From Dokdonia donghaensis DSW-1 (GTDB lineage Bacteria > Bacteroidota > Bacteroidia > Flavobacteriales > Flavobacteriaceae): DNA of 64,000 nt. This document shows, in pieces, positions 8,922 through 17,780 of the stretch; position 1 is the first letter of the stretch, and every line of letters starts with the position of its first letter. The notes under the pieces are model-generated. The model saw only the letters and a list, made by a program, of their open reading frames with translations. It searched no databases and was not told the DNA's origin. A program made the position numbers and the translations under genes. The stretch covers positions 1,238,001-1,302,000 of the forward strand of contig NZ_CP015125.1 in the NCBI RefSeq assembly GCF_001653755.1, in the 5' to 3' direction.

Positions 8922-9599
8922 ATGACACACATATTATGTCTAGAGACAGCCACCACAAATTGTTCGGTGGCTTTGTCTATTAATGGAGAAGTCGTGATGA
9001 TGCAGGAGGATAATGCAAAGAAGTATTCTCACGCAGAGCGGCTGCACACTTTTATTAAAGAAGTTTTAGATAAAGCAGGTGTTGCTCAAGAAAAACTAAA
9101 CGCCATAGCGGTAAGTAAAGGCCCAGGGAGTTATACCGGGCTCCGCATAGGAGTTTCGGCGGCAAAGGGGCTTTGTGCTGCGCTAGACATACCTTTAATA
9201 GCTGTAGAGACACTTAGATCGCTTTCGCGAAAGCAAAATCTTACTCATAATGAGCTCGTGGTACCTATGCTAGATGCTCGCCGTATGGAAGTATATAGTG
9301 CTATTTATGATAATGAGGGTACAACTATAAGAGGTACCGAAGCACAAATACTAGATGAAACCTCATTCACCGAATATTTAGATAAGAGTATTGTGCACTT
9401 TATAGGTAATGGAGTTGAAAAATTTCAAGAAGTGTGCATACACCCTAATGCGAGATTTGTAACTAATGAATTGCCTAGCGCTGTGCAAATGGCAGCGATT
9501 TCAAACCAAAAGTTTACAGAAGGATTATTTGTAGATGTTGCTTATTTTGAACCTTATTATCTCAAAGACTTTATTGCTGGTAAGCCTAAGAAAAAATAA
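8922..9599 (+). CDS. tsaB: tRNA threonylcarbamoyladenosine biosynthesis protein TsaB
   Basis: A 225-aa ASKHA-fold protein. TsaB is the scaffold partner of TsaD and TsaE in making the t6A37 modification of ANN-decoding tRNAs. The start ILCLETATTNCSVAL and the segment SKGPGSYTGLRIGVSAAKGL are hallmark TsaB sequence. It lies 4 nt after the adaptor gene, so an essential tRNA-modification gene is coupled to an export operon. A palindrome copy is inside the gene, read as LSRKQ at about residue 102, in a region that is usually variable in TsaB. Confidence 0.95.
   Translation: MTHILCLETATTNCSVALSINGEVVMMQEDNAKKYSHAERLHTFIKEVLDKAGVAQEKLNAIAVSKGPGSYTGLRIGVSAAKGLCAALDIPLIAVETLRSLSRKQNLTHNELVVPMLDARRMEVYSAIYDNEGTTIRGTEAQILDETSFTEYLDKSIVHFIGNGVEKFQEVCIHPNARFVTNELPSAVQMAAISNQKFTEGLFVDVAYFEPYYLKDFIAGKPKKK
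9221..9234. repeat. GCTTTCGCGAAAGC palindrome, copy 3 (inside tsaB)
   Basis: Perfect palindrome inside tsaB, read in frame as SLSRKQ. Next copy 3147 bp downstream. Confidence 0.95.
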
Positions 9600-9627
9600 T
9601 TACAGCATATAGTTTTATAAATGACAA

Positions 9628-9656
9628 ACGCCCTTAATTATATAAATTAAGGGCGT
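9628..9656. terminator. Hairpin between converging tsaB and mscS-like genes
   Basis: A perfect 12-bp stem (ACGCCCTTAATT / AATTAAGGGCGT) with a 5-nt loop sits in the 79-bp gap between two converging genes. It has no long T-run on either side, so it is only a probable bidirectional terminator. Confidence 0.6.
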
Positions 9657-9678
9657 TGTCATTATGAGGGACTTGATA

Positions 9679-10497
9679 TTATGCCTCTTTCTGTATCTCG
9701 ACAGCGTGAGGGTAAGGTATTTCAATACCAGCTTTGTCAAGCTCGATTTTACAGTTTTCAATAGTTTGGAAGTACACATCCCAGTAGTTTTCTGGTGTTG
9801 CCCACGGGCGTACCTCATAGTTTACAGAGCTCTCTGCAAGTTCACCCATATTTACAGATGGAGCAGGTACTTTAAGTACATTTTCTTGAGACTCCATAGC
9901 ACGCATTAGGGCTTCTTTGGTAGCTTTAATATCTGCATCGTATGACACACCTATTGTAAGGTCTACACGTAGTTCTCCTAGCTCTGTATAGTTCTTTATG
10001 TTACCATTAGATAGGGCGCCGTTAGGTAAGATTACTAGCTTATTACCTGGTGTCGATATTTTTGTAGTAAAGATTTGAATCTCTGTCACAACACCTATTT
10101 CGCCTTGAGCTTCTATAAGATCTCCCACTTTAAAAGGTTTAAAAAGTATTAAGAGTACACCTCCAGCAAAGTTAGATAATGATCCTTGTAGTGCAAGACC
10201 TACCGCAAGACCAGCAGCAGCAAGTATCGCTGCAAAAGAAGCGGTGTCTATACCTAACTGACCTAAAATAGCAATGATAAGAAGCACTAGCAATATGGTT
10301 CTTACTAGGTTAGACAAGAATTTTTCTAGGGTCTTGTCCATATTTTTGTTCTTCTCGAGCATTTTTTTGAAAACTTTCATAAGTTTTCCAATAACCCATT
10401 TACCTACAATCCATATAACAACGGCCATAAGTATTTTAAGCCCGTATTCTGATCCTTTTTCGATAGCTAGATCAATCCATTTTTGATAGTCTTCCAT
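9679..10497 (-). CDS. Small-conductance mechanosensitive channel, MscS family, first copy
   Basis: A 272-aa inner-membrane protein with three predicted helices in the first 110 residues. The pore helix is glycine/alanine-rich (AAAGLAVGLALQGSLSNFAG), and the cytoplasmic vestibule domain contains FKPFKVGDLIEAQG and VILPNGALSNGNIKNY. These are core MscS features; the channel opens on membrane tension to release solutes after osmotic downshock. A similar gene lies upstream at 10635 with a terminator between them, so the two are paralogues with separate transcription ends. Confidence 0.95.
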   Translation of the reverse strand: MEDYQKWIDLAIEKGSEYGLKILMAVVIWIVGKWVIGKLMKVFKKMLEKNKNMDKTLEKFLSNLVRTILLVLLIIAILGQLGIDTASFAAILAAAGLAVGLALQGSLSNFAGGVLLILFKPFKVGDLIEAQGEIGVVTEIQIFTTKISTPGNKLVILPNGALSNGNIKNYTELGELRVDLTIGVSYDADIKATKEALMRAMESQENVLKVPAPSVNMGELAESSVNYEVRPWATPENYWDVYFQTIENCKIELDKAGIEIPYPHAVEIQKEA

Positions 10498-10540
10498 TAC
10501 AATGTTTTTAGTTTGAGTTGTTTGATACTTTAAAACTAAA

Positions 10541-10569
10541 AAAAACGCTCATAATAAAAATTATGAGCG
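10541..10569 (-). terminator. Rho-independent terminator of the 10635-11480 gene
   Basis: On the minus strand a 10-bp stem (CGCTCATAAT with its complement, 4-nt loop) is followed by a run of eight T. It lies 66 bp past the stop of the upstream MscS gene. Confidence 0.8.
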
Positions 10570-10634
10570 CGTTATATTCTTATAATTATTTAATAATGAG
10601 CATAGGTCTATGCTTCTGTGTCTTTCAACTATAA

Positions 10635-11480
10635 TTATTCTTGTTTGTATAGATGCACATCACGTTGTGGGTAAGGTATTGTGATGCCTTGAGCCTCTAG
10701 TCTTTCTTTGCCTTCTTCAAGCACGGTCCATCGTAAATTCCAAAAATCATCTATATGTGCCCAATATCTTAATGAGAGATTAACGCTGCTATCGCCTAGT
10801 TCTGCGAGCACTATCATAGGTTCTTTTCCTTCTATTTGTAACACAGTTTCTTGCTCATTTACTAAATCTAGTAGAATGTTTTTTGCAAGCTTCACATCGT
10901 CGTCATAACCTATGCCAAAAGTAAGGGCTTCTCTACGTATTCCCTCTTCTGTAAAGTTTACAATGGTTTCATTAGATAATTGTCCGTTAGGGATGATAGC
11001 AAGTTGGTTCCCAAAAGTATTGAGCTTGGTTTGGAAAATTGAAATTTCCTTTACAGTACCTTCTTGTCCTTGGGCTTTTATAAAATCTCCTACTTTAAAT
11101 GGTCTAAGTAGTAATATAAGTACACCACCAGCAAAGTTTGCAAGTGACCCTTGTAGCGCAAGACCTATAGCAAGACCAGCGGCACCTATAATCGCAACAA
11201 GCGATGTAGTTTTTACTCCTAGTTGAGTGATTACAGTAACAAAAAGTATAATTTTAAGCGTCCAGTTTATAAGATCTTGTGCAAACTTTTCTAGGGTAGG
11301 GTCATAATCCTTTCTTTGGAAAAATTTACGAGTAAAACGTTTAATAAGACGTATGATCCAGAGACCTACAAATAGGAGTATAATAGCACTTATAAACCCT
11401 GGGATAAATGCCCATATCCAGTTTGCGGCACGCTTTATATATTCTTCGTACTGGCTTAACGTACTTAGGGGGTCTTTCAT
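10635..11480 (-). CDS. Small-conductance mechanosensitive channel, MscS family, second copy
   Basis: A 281-aa paralogue of the neighbouring channel. It has three N-terminal helices, a pore segment GAAGLAIGLALQGSLANFAG and the conserved LRPFKVGDFIKAQG and IIPNGQLSNETIVNF of the beta domain. The cytoplasmic end is longer and finishes in YPQRDVHLYKQE. Its own terminator precedes the other mscS gene. Two adjacent MscS proteins could tune gating thresholds or be redundant; sequence does not say which. Confidence 0.95.
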   Translation of the reverse strand: MKDPLSTLSQYEEYIKRAANWIWAFIPGFISAIILLFVGLWIIRLIKRFTRKFFQRKDYDPTLEKFAQDLINWTLKIILFVTVITQLGVKTTSLVAIIGAAGLAIGLALQGSLANFAGGVLILLLRPFKVGDFIKAQGQEGTVKEISIFQTKLNTFGNQLAIIPNGQLSNETIVNFTEEGIRREALTFGIGYDDDVKLAKNILLDLVNEQETVLQIEGKEPMIVLAELGDSSVNLSLRYWAHIDDFWNLRWTVLEEGKERLEAQGITIPYPQRDVHLYKQE

Positions 11481-11548
11481 AACAATGTATTTTTTACAAA
11501 GTTGAAGATAAGCTCTAAGGTTCTATAAAATGTGGGGATAAACTTCTG

Positions 11549-13666
11549 TTAAAGTTCTATGAGTTTTAAGGCTTCCTTAACTGTTTTTAAAGGTAGTTTA
11601 CAAGCATTGTTAACACAGACATAAATTAATGTTTCACCCTCTAGATATCTGCCTTCAAAAATTTCTTGTTTGCTAGCGGTAGTAGTGGCAGCAATTAATT
11701 TATTTGGTAAGTATTCTTGCTCTAATTCTGCGAGAATGTTTTGAGCATCTGGCCCTACCACTACAAGCTCATAATAAGGCTTTGTGTAGTTGAGCATAAG
11801 GTCCATCCAGTTAGAAAAACTAGTAGGGCTTTGTGTAAAGTTAGGCTGCATATTATTGAGCATAGCAGCTGCAGTATCGGTGTATGTTTTATCTAGATAA
11901 TAGTGTGATAAGGTAAAAATGTTTTTTGCCATTATCGAGTTTGATGACGGGATCACATTATCATAAAACTCAGTGTTTCTAGAAGACAGTGTAGGGTCTT
12001 CATTTGAGGTGAAAAAGAAGAGTTTATTTTCTGCGTTTTGAAAATGAGTAAACGTATAGTCTGTTAGACTTTTTGCCTTCTCGAGCCATTGCTCATCCAT
12101 AGTGACCTCAAAAAGGGCAATAAAAGCATCTATAGTCGCAGCATAATCTTCAAGGTATGCATTTATAGTGCTCTTGCCATCTTTATAGGTTCTATTGAGC
12201 CCCCCGTCTTTACGAAGCAGATTGTTTACCACAAAATTTGCATTCTTAAGAGCTGCGTCAAGAAATTCCTTTTCGTCAAACACGCGGTAGGCGTCTACAT
12301 AACCTTTGGTCATTAAGCCATTCCAAGAGGTGAGAATTTTGTCATCTAGGCGCGGTTTTTCTTTTTTGCTTTCGCGAAAGCGTAATAAATCCTCACGCCA
12401 CTTACTCTTTTTAGTAGTAAGCTCTTCTAGCGAAATCTGGTGCTCCTTTACAAAATCTGTATCTAGATCTTGCCTTATAAGCACATAGTGGTTATTCTCC
12501 CACTTACCGTAATCATTGATGTTGTAATAAGCGCTAAAGAGTTCAAAATTATCTCCTACAAGGCTCTTAAGCTCCTCTTCTGTCCATACATAATAAGCAC
12601 CTTCTTCTAGCTCACCGTCTGGGGTGAGGCTGTCTGCATCTAGTGCGCTGTAAAAACCTCCTTGAGAAGTGGTCATCTCTCGCTTTATAAACTCGAGTGT
12701 CTCATACACGGTTTCTTTATAGAGCGGATTTTTAGTCTTTAAGTAAGCGTTTGAGTATAGACTTACGAGCTGAGCGTTATCATATAGCATTTTTTCAAAG
12801 TGGGGGATATGCCATTTTGTATCAACACTATACCTCGCAAAGCCACCACCTACTTGATCATTTACCCCGCCAAAGGCGATTTGCTCTAGTGTGGTATTTA
12901 CATATTCCAGTATCTCGTCATCATTATTTTGATGTGCGTAGCGTAGTAAGAATTCATAATTATTAGGCATCATAAACTTTGGCGCTCTGTTGAGACCACC
13001 TTGACGAGTGTCCCATTGTCGTGACCACTTCTCAATAGATGTTTGAAGTGTATCTATAACAAAGCTAGGTTTATTAGGGTTAGGTGTTACAAGGTCCATT
13101 TGTGCAAGCCCCGTACCTAGCTTATCTGCATACTCCACCAGCTTGTTAGGCTCTGATGTGTAGATGTCTGCAACTTGCCCTAGCGCGTTGAGCCAGTCTT
13201 CTTTTGAAAAATAAGTACCACCCCATACTGGTCTTCCATCTGGCAATGCTACAGCATTAAGAGGCCAGCCACCGCGACCTGTCATAAGCTGAACAGCATT
13301 CATATATACATTATCTACATCTGGTCTTTCCTCGCGGTCTACTTTTATGTTTATAAAATTTTCATTCATAAATTGAGCGACCAGAGTATCTTCAAAGCTC
13401 TCGTGCTCCATCACGTGACACCAGTGACACGATGAGTACCCTATACTTACCAGTATGAGTTTGTTTTCTTTTTTTGCTTGAGCGAGCGTTTCGTCGTTCC
13501 AGGCTTTCCAGTCTACAGGGTTGTGGGCGTGTTGTAAAAGGTAAGGGCTTGTTTCTTTTATAAGGTCGTTTGTATAATCGTGTTGCATAGTGGTGTCGGT
13601 TTTCCCCTCACAGCTTGTAATGAGAATCGCAGTAATAAAGGCAAGTACAGGGATATGTAATTTCAT
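11549..13666 (-). CDS. Thioredoxin-fold lipoprotein, DUF255/YyaL-Spermatogenesis-associated 20 family
   Basis: A 705-aa protein. The N-terminus carries a lipoprotein signal (AILITSC, Cys19). A thioredoxin-like DUF255 domain with a CHWC motif (about residues 80-83, in YSSCHWCHVMEHESF) follows, and then a long alpha-alpha-barrel region similar to glycosidases. Most family members are cytosolic; a lipobox is a notable variant. I chose the ATG at 13666 over a TTG 15 nt upstream because it gives a clean signal peptide. The function of the family is not established. One palindrome copy is inside, read as RFRES in a basic linker. Confidence 0.9.
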   Translation of the reverse strand: MKLHIPVLAFITAILITSCEGKTDTTMQHDYTNDLIKETSPYLLQHAHNPVDWKAWNDETLAQAKKENKLILVSIGYSSCHWCHVMEHESFEDTLVAQFMNENFINIKVDREERPDVDNVYMNAVQLMTGRGGWPLNAVALPDGRPVWGGTYFSKEDWLNALGQVADIYTSEPNKLVEYADKLGTGLAQMDLVTPNPNKPSFVIDTLQTSIEKWSRQWDTRQGGLNRAPKFMMPNNYEFLLRYAHQNNDDEILEYVNTTLEQIAFGGVNDQVGGGFARYSVDTKWHIPHFEKMLYDNAQLVSLYSNAYLKTKNPLYKETVYETLEFIKREMTTSQGGFYSALDADSLTPDGELEEGAYYVWTEEELKSLVGDNFELFSAYYNINDYGKWENNHYVLIRQDLDTDFVKEHQISLEELTTKKSKWREDLLRFRESKKEKPRLDDKILTSWNGLMTKGYVDAYRVFDEKEFLDAALKNANFVVNNLLRKDGGLNRTYKDGKSTINAYLEDYAATIDAFIALFEVTMDEQWLEKAKSLTDYTFTHFQNAENKLFFFTSNEDPTLSSRNTEFYDNVIPSSNSIMAKNIFTLSHYYLDKTYTDTAAAMLNNMQPNFTQSPTSFSNWMDLMLNYTKPYYELVVVGPDAQNILAELEQEYLPNKLIAATTTASKQEIFEGRYLEGETLIYVCVNNACKLPLKTVKEALKLIEL
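12368..12381. repeat. GCTTTCGCGAAAGC palindrome, copy 4
   Basis: Perfect palindrome inside the DUF255 gene, read as RFRES on the minus strand. Next copy 2559 bp downstream. Confidence 0.95.
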
Positions 13667-13683
13667 AAGGTAAAAATACAAAC

Positions 13684-13710
13684 AAAAAAAGTCCCACTTT
13701 GCGGCGGGAC
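13684..13710 (-). terminator. Terminator after dodecin gene
   Basis: On the minus strand a GC-rich hairpin (GTCCC / GGGAC core) is followed by seven T. It lies 28 bp past the dodecin stop and just before the DUF255 gene start. Confidence 0.7.
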
Positions 13711-13738
13711 CTGATATAGGTATTTTAAAAGCTTCTTA

Positions 13739-13942
13739 TTATTTTACTTCAAAAGTAATCTTACAGTTCATACGGTATTCCTTTATTTTTCCGTCATCGC
13801 CTACTACACAGTTTTGCTCATTTACATATAAAGAGCGTATGTTTTTAAGAGACTTGCTTGCGTGCTCGAGTGCATTTTCTGCTGCGTTTTCCCAGCTTTT
13901 TTCTGAACTTGCTAATACTTCTATTACTTTTAATACTGCCAT
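13739..13942 (-). CDS. Dodecin family flavin-binding protein
   Basis: A 67-aa protein starting MAVLKVIEVLASSEKSWENA, the classic dodecin start. Dodecins are small beta-alpha-beta-beta proteins that assemble into hollow dodecamers and store or buffer flavins. The usual W (in SEKSWENA) that stacks on the flavin is present. I chose the internal ATG at 13942 because sequence upstream of it does not resemble dodecin. A terminator follows. Upstream, 13943-14137 contains no recognisable gene. Confidence 0.93.
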   Translation of the reverse strand: MAVLKVIEVLASSEKSWENAAENALEHASKSLKNIRSLYVNEQNCVVGDDGKIKEYRMNCKITFEVK

Positions 13943-14137
13943 TTTATTGGTTTTAAGAATTAATAAATTGTTGTTTTCCTTAAAGTTAAGCAATATGTTA
14001 GTAATAAGAGTGCGAGGTGTTTAGAATATTAAGATTAGTCTAATTGTGAGTTACAACGTGAGTTTGTGCAGCTTATCGATACTCAGTTCATTTTCTAAAT
14101 AAAAGATGCAATAGGCCTTTGTAGATAAAATAAGAAC

Positions 14138-14971
14138 TTACCAGCCTCCAGAAGCACCACCGCCGCCAAAGCCGCCACCGCCAAAACCTCCCCCGAAGCC
14201 ACCGCCGCCTCCAAAGCTGCCGCCACCTCCAAAGGAACCGCCACCGCCGCCAAAACCGCCGCGCCCCATATTACTGAGTATAATAACGTCTAGTAGTGAG
14301 CCAGTTCTTCTAGTACCATTACCACCGTCACGACCACCACCACCACGGTGATTGTTACGACTTATGATAATCAATATGATGACAAAGAAGATAAACATTA
14401 AGATAGGTTGTATGGGGAAACCACTATCATCTGGTCGAGAGCCTGTAAAATTACCCTGTAACCCTTGAAAGATAGCATCTGTACCTTGATCAAGGCCTGC
14501 ATAAAAATTACCCTGTTTAAATTGCGGAATCATTATGCGATTTATGATTTGCTCTGCGTCACGATCTGAGATAATACCCTCAATACCATAGCCAGTATTG
14601 ATGTCAATCTTTCGGTCGTCTTTTGCTAGGAGTATAAGAATCCCATTGTCTTCATCTGCCTGGCCTATTCCCCATTTTTGTCCCCATTTTGCACCTAGCA
14701 TATCGAGACCTTCACCGTTTGATGATGAGATTACCGCAACTACAATTTGTGTTGAGGTGGTATCACTATACTTAATAAGTTTACGTTCTAAAGCATTTTT
14801 TTGACCTTCAGAGAGTAAACCTATGTAGTCATAAACAGCATCTGGATTTGCCTTGGTGGGTTTATCTGGTATTGTGTATTGTGCAACTGCCGTCATACTC
14901 ACAATACAGAGAAGAAGAGTGAGTACGCTTTCGCGAAAGCGGAATCCCATAAAAAATTCTTTTTCTAGCAT
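14138..14971 (-). CDS. TPM domain (YgcG-like) membrane protein with glycine-rich tail
   Basis: A 277-aa protein with a signal peptide, a TPM_phosphatase domain (about residues 40-170, with TQIVVAVISSSNGEGLDMLG and DRKIDINTGYGIEG) and one transmembrane helix (about 190-205). The C-terminal tail consists almost entirely of Gly, Phe and Ser repeats and ends GGGASGGW. The start ATG overlaps the stop of the upstream gene (TAATG), supporting the longer start. It is the last gene of a LemA-TPM-TPM operon. A palindrome copy lies in the signal-peptide region (FRFRES), where it supplies the positive charges. The function of this set is not settled. Confidence 0.9.
   Translation of the reverse strand: MLEKEFFMGFRFRESVLTLLLCIVSMTAVAQYTIPDKPTKANPDAVYDYIGLLSEGQKNALERKLIKYSDTTSTQIVVAVISSSNGEGLDMLGAKWGQKWGIGQADEDNGILILLAKDDRKIDINTGYGIEGIISDRDAEQIINRIMIPQFKQGNFYAGLDQGTDAIFQGLQGNFTGSRPDDSGFPIQPILMFIFFVIILIIISRNNHRGGGGRDGGNGTRRTGSLLDVIILSNMGRGGFGGGGGSFGGGGSFGGGGGFGGGFGGGGFGGGGASGGW
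14927..14940. repeat. GCTTTCGCGAAAGC palindrome, copy 5
   Basis: Perfect palindrome in the signal-peptide codons of the TPM protein, read as RFRES. Next copy 2780 bp downstream. Confidence 0.95.
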
Positions 14972-15411
14972 TAAGAAGTCGTTATTTCGTCTGGAAGTTC
15001 ATTTACATCTCCGTGCTCCCACGGAAAGTATTGTGCAAGCTTTTCACCAGCACAGCGCACCCCATCTATAAGTCCATCACGGAAGTTGTCTTGTTTAAAC
15101 TGAGCAATTATTTTGTCTTTTGTAGACTCCCAGAAGTCTGCAGGGACCTTATTATTAATTCCCTTGTCGCCACAAATGGCAAGTTTATGATCATCTACAG
15201 CAACATAAATGAGCACACCATTTTCATCTTTAGTATTGTCCATTTTAAGTAGGTGAAATAACTCTTGAGCACGCACTAGAGCATCCTTTTTAGAATGATG
15301 CTCTAGGTGCACTCTTATTTCTCCAGAGGTCTGTTGCTCAGACTCGCGTATGGCTGTTATGATTGCCTCTTCGTCTTCTTTGCTTAAAAAGTCTTCTACT
15401 GTAGATGCCAT
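14971..15411 (-). CDS. TPM domain protein, short cytosolic form
   Basis: A 146-aa protein with a TPM_phosphatase domain (SGEIRVHLEHHSKKDALVRA, then VDDHKLAICGDKGINNKVP) and no signal peptide or membrane helix. It lies directly after the LemA gene (stop and start adjacent at 15411/15412) and overlaps the next TPM gene by one base. In Bacteroidetes such short TPM proteins regularly accompany LemA. TPM domains have been linked to phosphatase activity and photosystem repair in other organisms; a role here is unknown. Confidence 0.9.
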   Translation of the reverse strand: MASTVEDFLSKEDEEAIITAIRESEQQTSGEIRVHLEHHSKKDALVRAQELFHLLKMDNTKDENGVLIYVAVDDHKLAICGDKGINNKVPADFWESTKDKIIAQFKQDNFRDGLIDGVRCAGEKLAQYFPWEHGDVNELPDEITTS

Positions 15412-16020
15412 TTAGCTTCCAAAATCAAATTCCACATTTGGAGCATCTTCAGATCCAGCGTCTGCCTCAAAGTAATCCATCTCTGCAAAGTTTCCTATAA
15501 ATGAGTTTATTACATTGTTAGGAAACGTCTTAAGGTGTTTGTTATATGGTTTTACCGTATCGTTAAATCTGTTACGTTCCACGTTTATGCGGTTTTCTGT
15601 ACGCTCAAGCTCGTTTATGAGTTCTTTAAAGTTTTCATTTGCCTTGAGGTCTGGGTAACGCTCAAAAACGGCAAGTAATCTAGATAGGGCAGAGGTAAGT
15701 CCTTGCTGCGCTTGTTGAAACTGCTTGAGTTGTGCTGGTGTAATGTTAGAAGGATCTATTTGTATAGAGGTAGCTTTAGATCGTGCTTCTGTCACTTTTA
15801 TAAGTGTAGACTGCTCAAACTCTGCATATCCTTTTGCAGTGTTTACAATGTTAGGTATTAGGTCTGCTCTACGTTGGTATGAGCTTTCAACATTTGCCCA
15901 CTGTGAAGTTGCATTTTCTTGTAAGTCAATTGCGGTGTTGTAAAATTTAGGCCCTACCATAAATCCTACGATGGCTATAAGAGCGATAATGGCAATGACA
16001 GCAATAAGTCCTTTTTTCAT
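15412..16020 (-). CDS. LemA family protein
   Basis: A 202-aa protein with an N-terminal membrane anchor (KKGLIAVIAIIALIAIVGF) and a helical LemA domain. Key segments are WANVESSYQRRADLIPNIVN and RNRFNDTVKPYNKHLKTFPN. The start at 16020 was chosen because it opens directly with the membrane anchor; a longer frame upstream encodes an unlikely Tyr/Asn-rich leader. LemA proteins expose a helical bundle on the periplasmic side, with no proven biochemical function. It heads the operon with two TPM genes. Confidence 0.93.
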   Translation of the reverse strand: MKKGLIAVIAIIALIAIVGFMVGPKFYNTAIDLQENATSQWANVESSYQRRADLIPNIVNTAKGYAEFEQSTLIKVTEARSKATSIQIDPSNITPAQLKQFQQAQQGLTSALSRLLAVFERYPDLKANENFKELINELERTENRINVERNRFNDTVKPYNKHLKTFPNNVINSFIGNFAEMDYFEADAGSEDAPNVEFDFGS

Positions 16021-16154
16021 AATATAATACTGGTTTTGATTGTTAGTTGTCTTATAGTAGTATTTGTTACACACTACCATTCTAGTAGCAAGGTACTAAT
16101 TAATGTAACTATTAAGGATAAGGTTTTGTTAAGAGGGCCTAGTCATAACATTTT

Positions 16155-16379
16155 ATGTATGATTTTTGCACTCCTATCGACTTAATGAATAAATTGTTTA
16201 TGACCTTAAAACTAATACACATACTTGGCTCTATGGGATTGCTCGGTGTTTTTACCGGACTATACCATCTCGTTTATGGAGATTATGCTGTGATGAGTTT
16301 TTGCGCTGTGTTAGTAAGTACACTACTCATCATACTCGCTATAATAGATATAGCAAGGCAGTTTAGAGGTCACCTTTAA
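16155..16379 (+). CDS. Small hypothetical membrane protein
   Basis: I do not recognise this 74-aa product. It has two hydrophobic segments (about residues 18-40 and 46-66) and a basic C-terminus (DIARQFRGHL), so it is probably a two-helix membrane protein. An internal ATG at codon 11 is an alternative start. Its last 17 nt overlap the 3' end of the converging MerR gene. Being isolated and short, it could be spurious, but the hydrophobic pattern is orderly. Confidence 0.45.
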   Translation: MYDFCTPIDLMNKLFMTLKLIHILGSMGLLGVFTGLYHLVYGDYAVMSFCAVLVSTLLIILAIIDIARQFRGHL

Positions 16380-16692
16380 TCTCTAGTAACTGCGCCTTTA
16401 CGCCTTCTAGCTTGCGTATAATGTCAAAGTTGCTCAAGATCTCCTTTTTTCCTTCCTTAAGATGGATTTTTGCGCCTTCTAGTGTAAAGCCACGCTCTTT
16501 TACTAGGTGATAGATAAGCTCTAAATTCTTAATGTCACTTGGAGTAAACTTACGAGTACCACGCGCATTCTTTTTAGGTTGAAGCACGTCAAACTCTTTC
16601 TCCCAGAAGCGCAGGAGCGATGCGTTTACATCAAAGGCCTTTGCAACCTCGCCTATACTATAATATCGCTTTTCTGGAAGATCTATGTGCAT
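16363..16692 (-). CDS. MerR family transcriptional regulator
   Basis: A 109-aa protein with a MerR-type winged helix at the N-terminus (YYSIGEVAKAFDVNASLLRF, WEKEFDVLQPKKNARGTRKF). A short coiled-coil dimerisation region follows. It has no C-terminal effector domain or cysteine cluster, so it is a minimal MerR protein like those common beside cell-wall peptidase genes in Bacteroidetes. Its start overlaps the stop of the M23 peptidase gene by one base, so the two are co-translated. Confidence 0.92.
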   Translation of the reverse strand: MHIDLPEKRYYSIGEVAKAFDVNASLLRFWEKEFDVLQPKKNARGTRKFTPSDIKNLELIYHLVKERGFTLEGAKIHLKEGKKEILSNFDIIRKLEGVKAQLLEIKGDL

Positions 16693-17663
16693 TAGTCAAG
16701 TGATTGATTTTCTAGTGCAGCGGCAGCTAGCATAATATCATACTCCTCAGGAGTAAGATCATTGTGATAAAAATTTACTGGGTTTACCACCTTACCGTTT
16801 TTCCAAACTTCGTAATGTAGGTGTGGTCCAGATGAGAGGCCTGTGTTACCTACATAACCTATGATCTCTCCACGTTTTACCTTGCGTCCTACTTTTGTAT
16901 TGTACTTGCTCATATGGGCATAGTAGGTTTTGTATCCAAAACCGTGTTCTATAATTACCATCTTACCATACCCGCTACCTAAACCTACTTTTTTTACAGT
17001 ACCGTCACCAGTTGCATAAATAGGTGTGCCAGGCGGAGCTGTAAAGTCCATCCCATTATGCATTTTTCGGTATTTATAAATAGGGTGCACTCGCATTCCG
17101 TATCCAGAAGCTATTCTAGAGAGATCTTTATTTTGAACTGGTTGTATAGCAGGTATTGTTTTAAGTAGGGCTTCTTTTTCTTCGGCGAGTTTTGCAATCT
17201 CGTCTAGTGATTTAGATTGTATCACAAGTCGTTTTGTGATCTGGTCTATACGTTTTGCACTATTTGTAATCATAGCAGAGTTATCATAACCCTCAAGGTT
17301 TTTATAGCGGTTAACCCCACCAAAACCTGCTAGACGCACATCATTAGAGATAGGGCTCGCTTCAAAGAGTACACGATATACATTATTATCACGCTCCTCT
17401 ACATTTGCCAGTACACGCTCTATCTGATCGAGTTTCTTTTCTTGCATTTCAAACTGAAGTGTCATATTAGAAAGTTCTCTCTCTAGCTTACGCTCTTTAG
17501 GTGTGTCTACACCAGAGTTAAATACAGCAATCGTTATAAGAAGCCCCATAAGAGCAGAAGAAGCAATAAAGATAAGTGCGGCTCCAAAGGTGCGTCCCTT
17601 TTTTCGCTCTACTTTTCGGTAAGATAGTGTCTCGCTATCGTAGTAATATTTTACCTTAGACAT
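16692..17663 (-). CDS. M23 family peptidoglycan endopeptidase
   Basis: A 323-aa protein with a cytoplasmic start, one membrane helix (about residues 28-48) and a coiled coil (about 55-95). The C-terminal LytM/M23 domain has zinc ligands H202 and D206 (in HNGMDF) and the HLH motif at 281-283 (GPHLHYEVW). All catalytic residues are present, so it is probably an active endopeptidase that cuts peptide cross-links in the cell wall. It is co-transcribed with a MerR gene and divergent from alaS, with a palindrome copy in the 117-bp gap. Confidence 0.95.
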   Translation of the reverse strand: MSKVKYYYDSETLSYRKVERKKGRTFGAALIFIASSALMGLLITIAVFNSGVDTPKERKLERELSNMTLQFEMQEKKLDQIERVLANVEERDNNVYRVLFEASPISNDVRLAGFGGVNRYKNLEGYDNSAMITNSAKRIDQITKRLVIQSKSLDEIAKLAEEKEALLKTIPAIQPVQNKDLSRIASGYGMRVHPIYKYRKMHNGMDFTAPPGTPIYATGDGTVKKVGLGSGYGKMVIIEHGFGYKTYYAHMSKYNTKVGRKVKRGEIIGYVGNTGLSSGPHLHYEVWKNGKVVNPVNFYHNDLTPEEYDIMLAAAALENQSLD

Positions 17664-17706
17664 AAGTTAAAATGCTTATTTTTGAGGTTTATTTATGGAG
17701 CTGTGC

Positions 17707-17720
17707 GCTTTCGCGAAAGC
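17707..17720. repeat. GCTTTCGCGAAAGC palindrome, copy 6
   Basis: Perfect palindrome with full extension, in the gap between the divergent M23 and alaS genes. Next copy 3466 bp downstream, the largest interval in the window. Confidence 0.95.
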
Positions 17721-17780
17721 GTGATTTCTCAACTTCATAACAGTCAAATATAAAATAAATTATCCACACCTTTCTATTGT

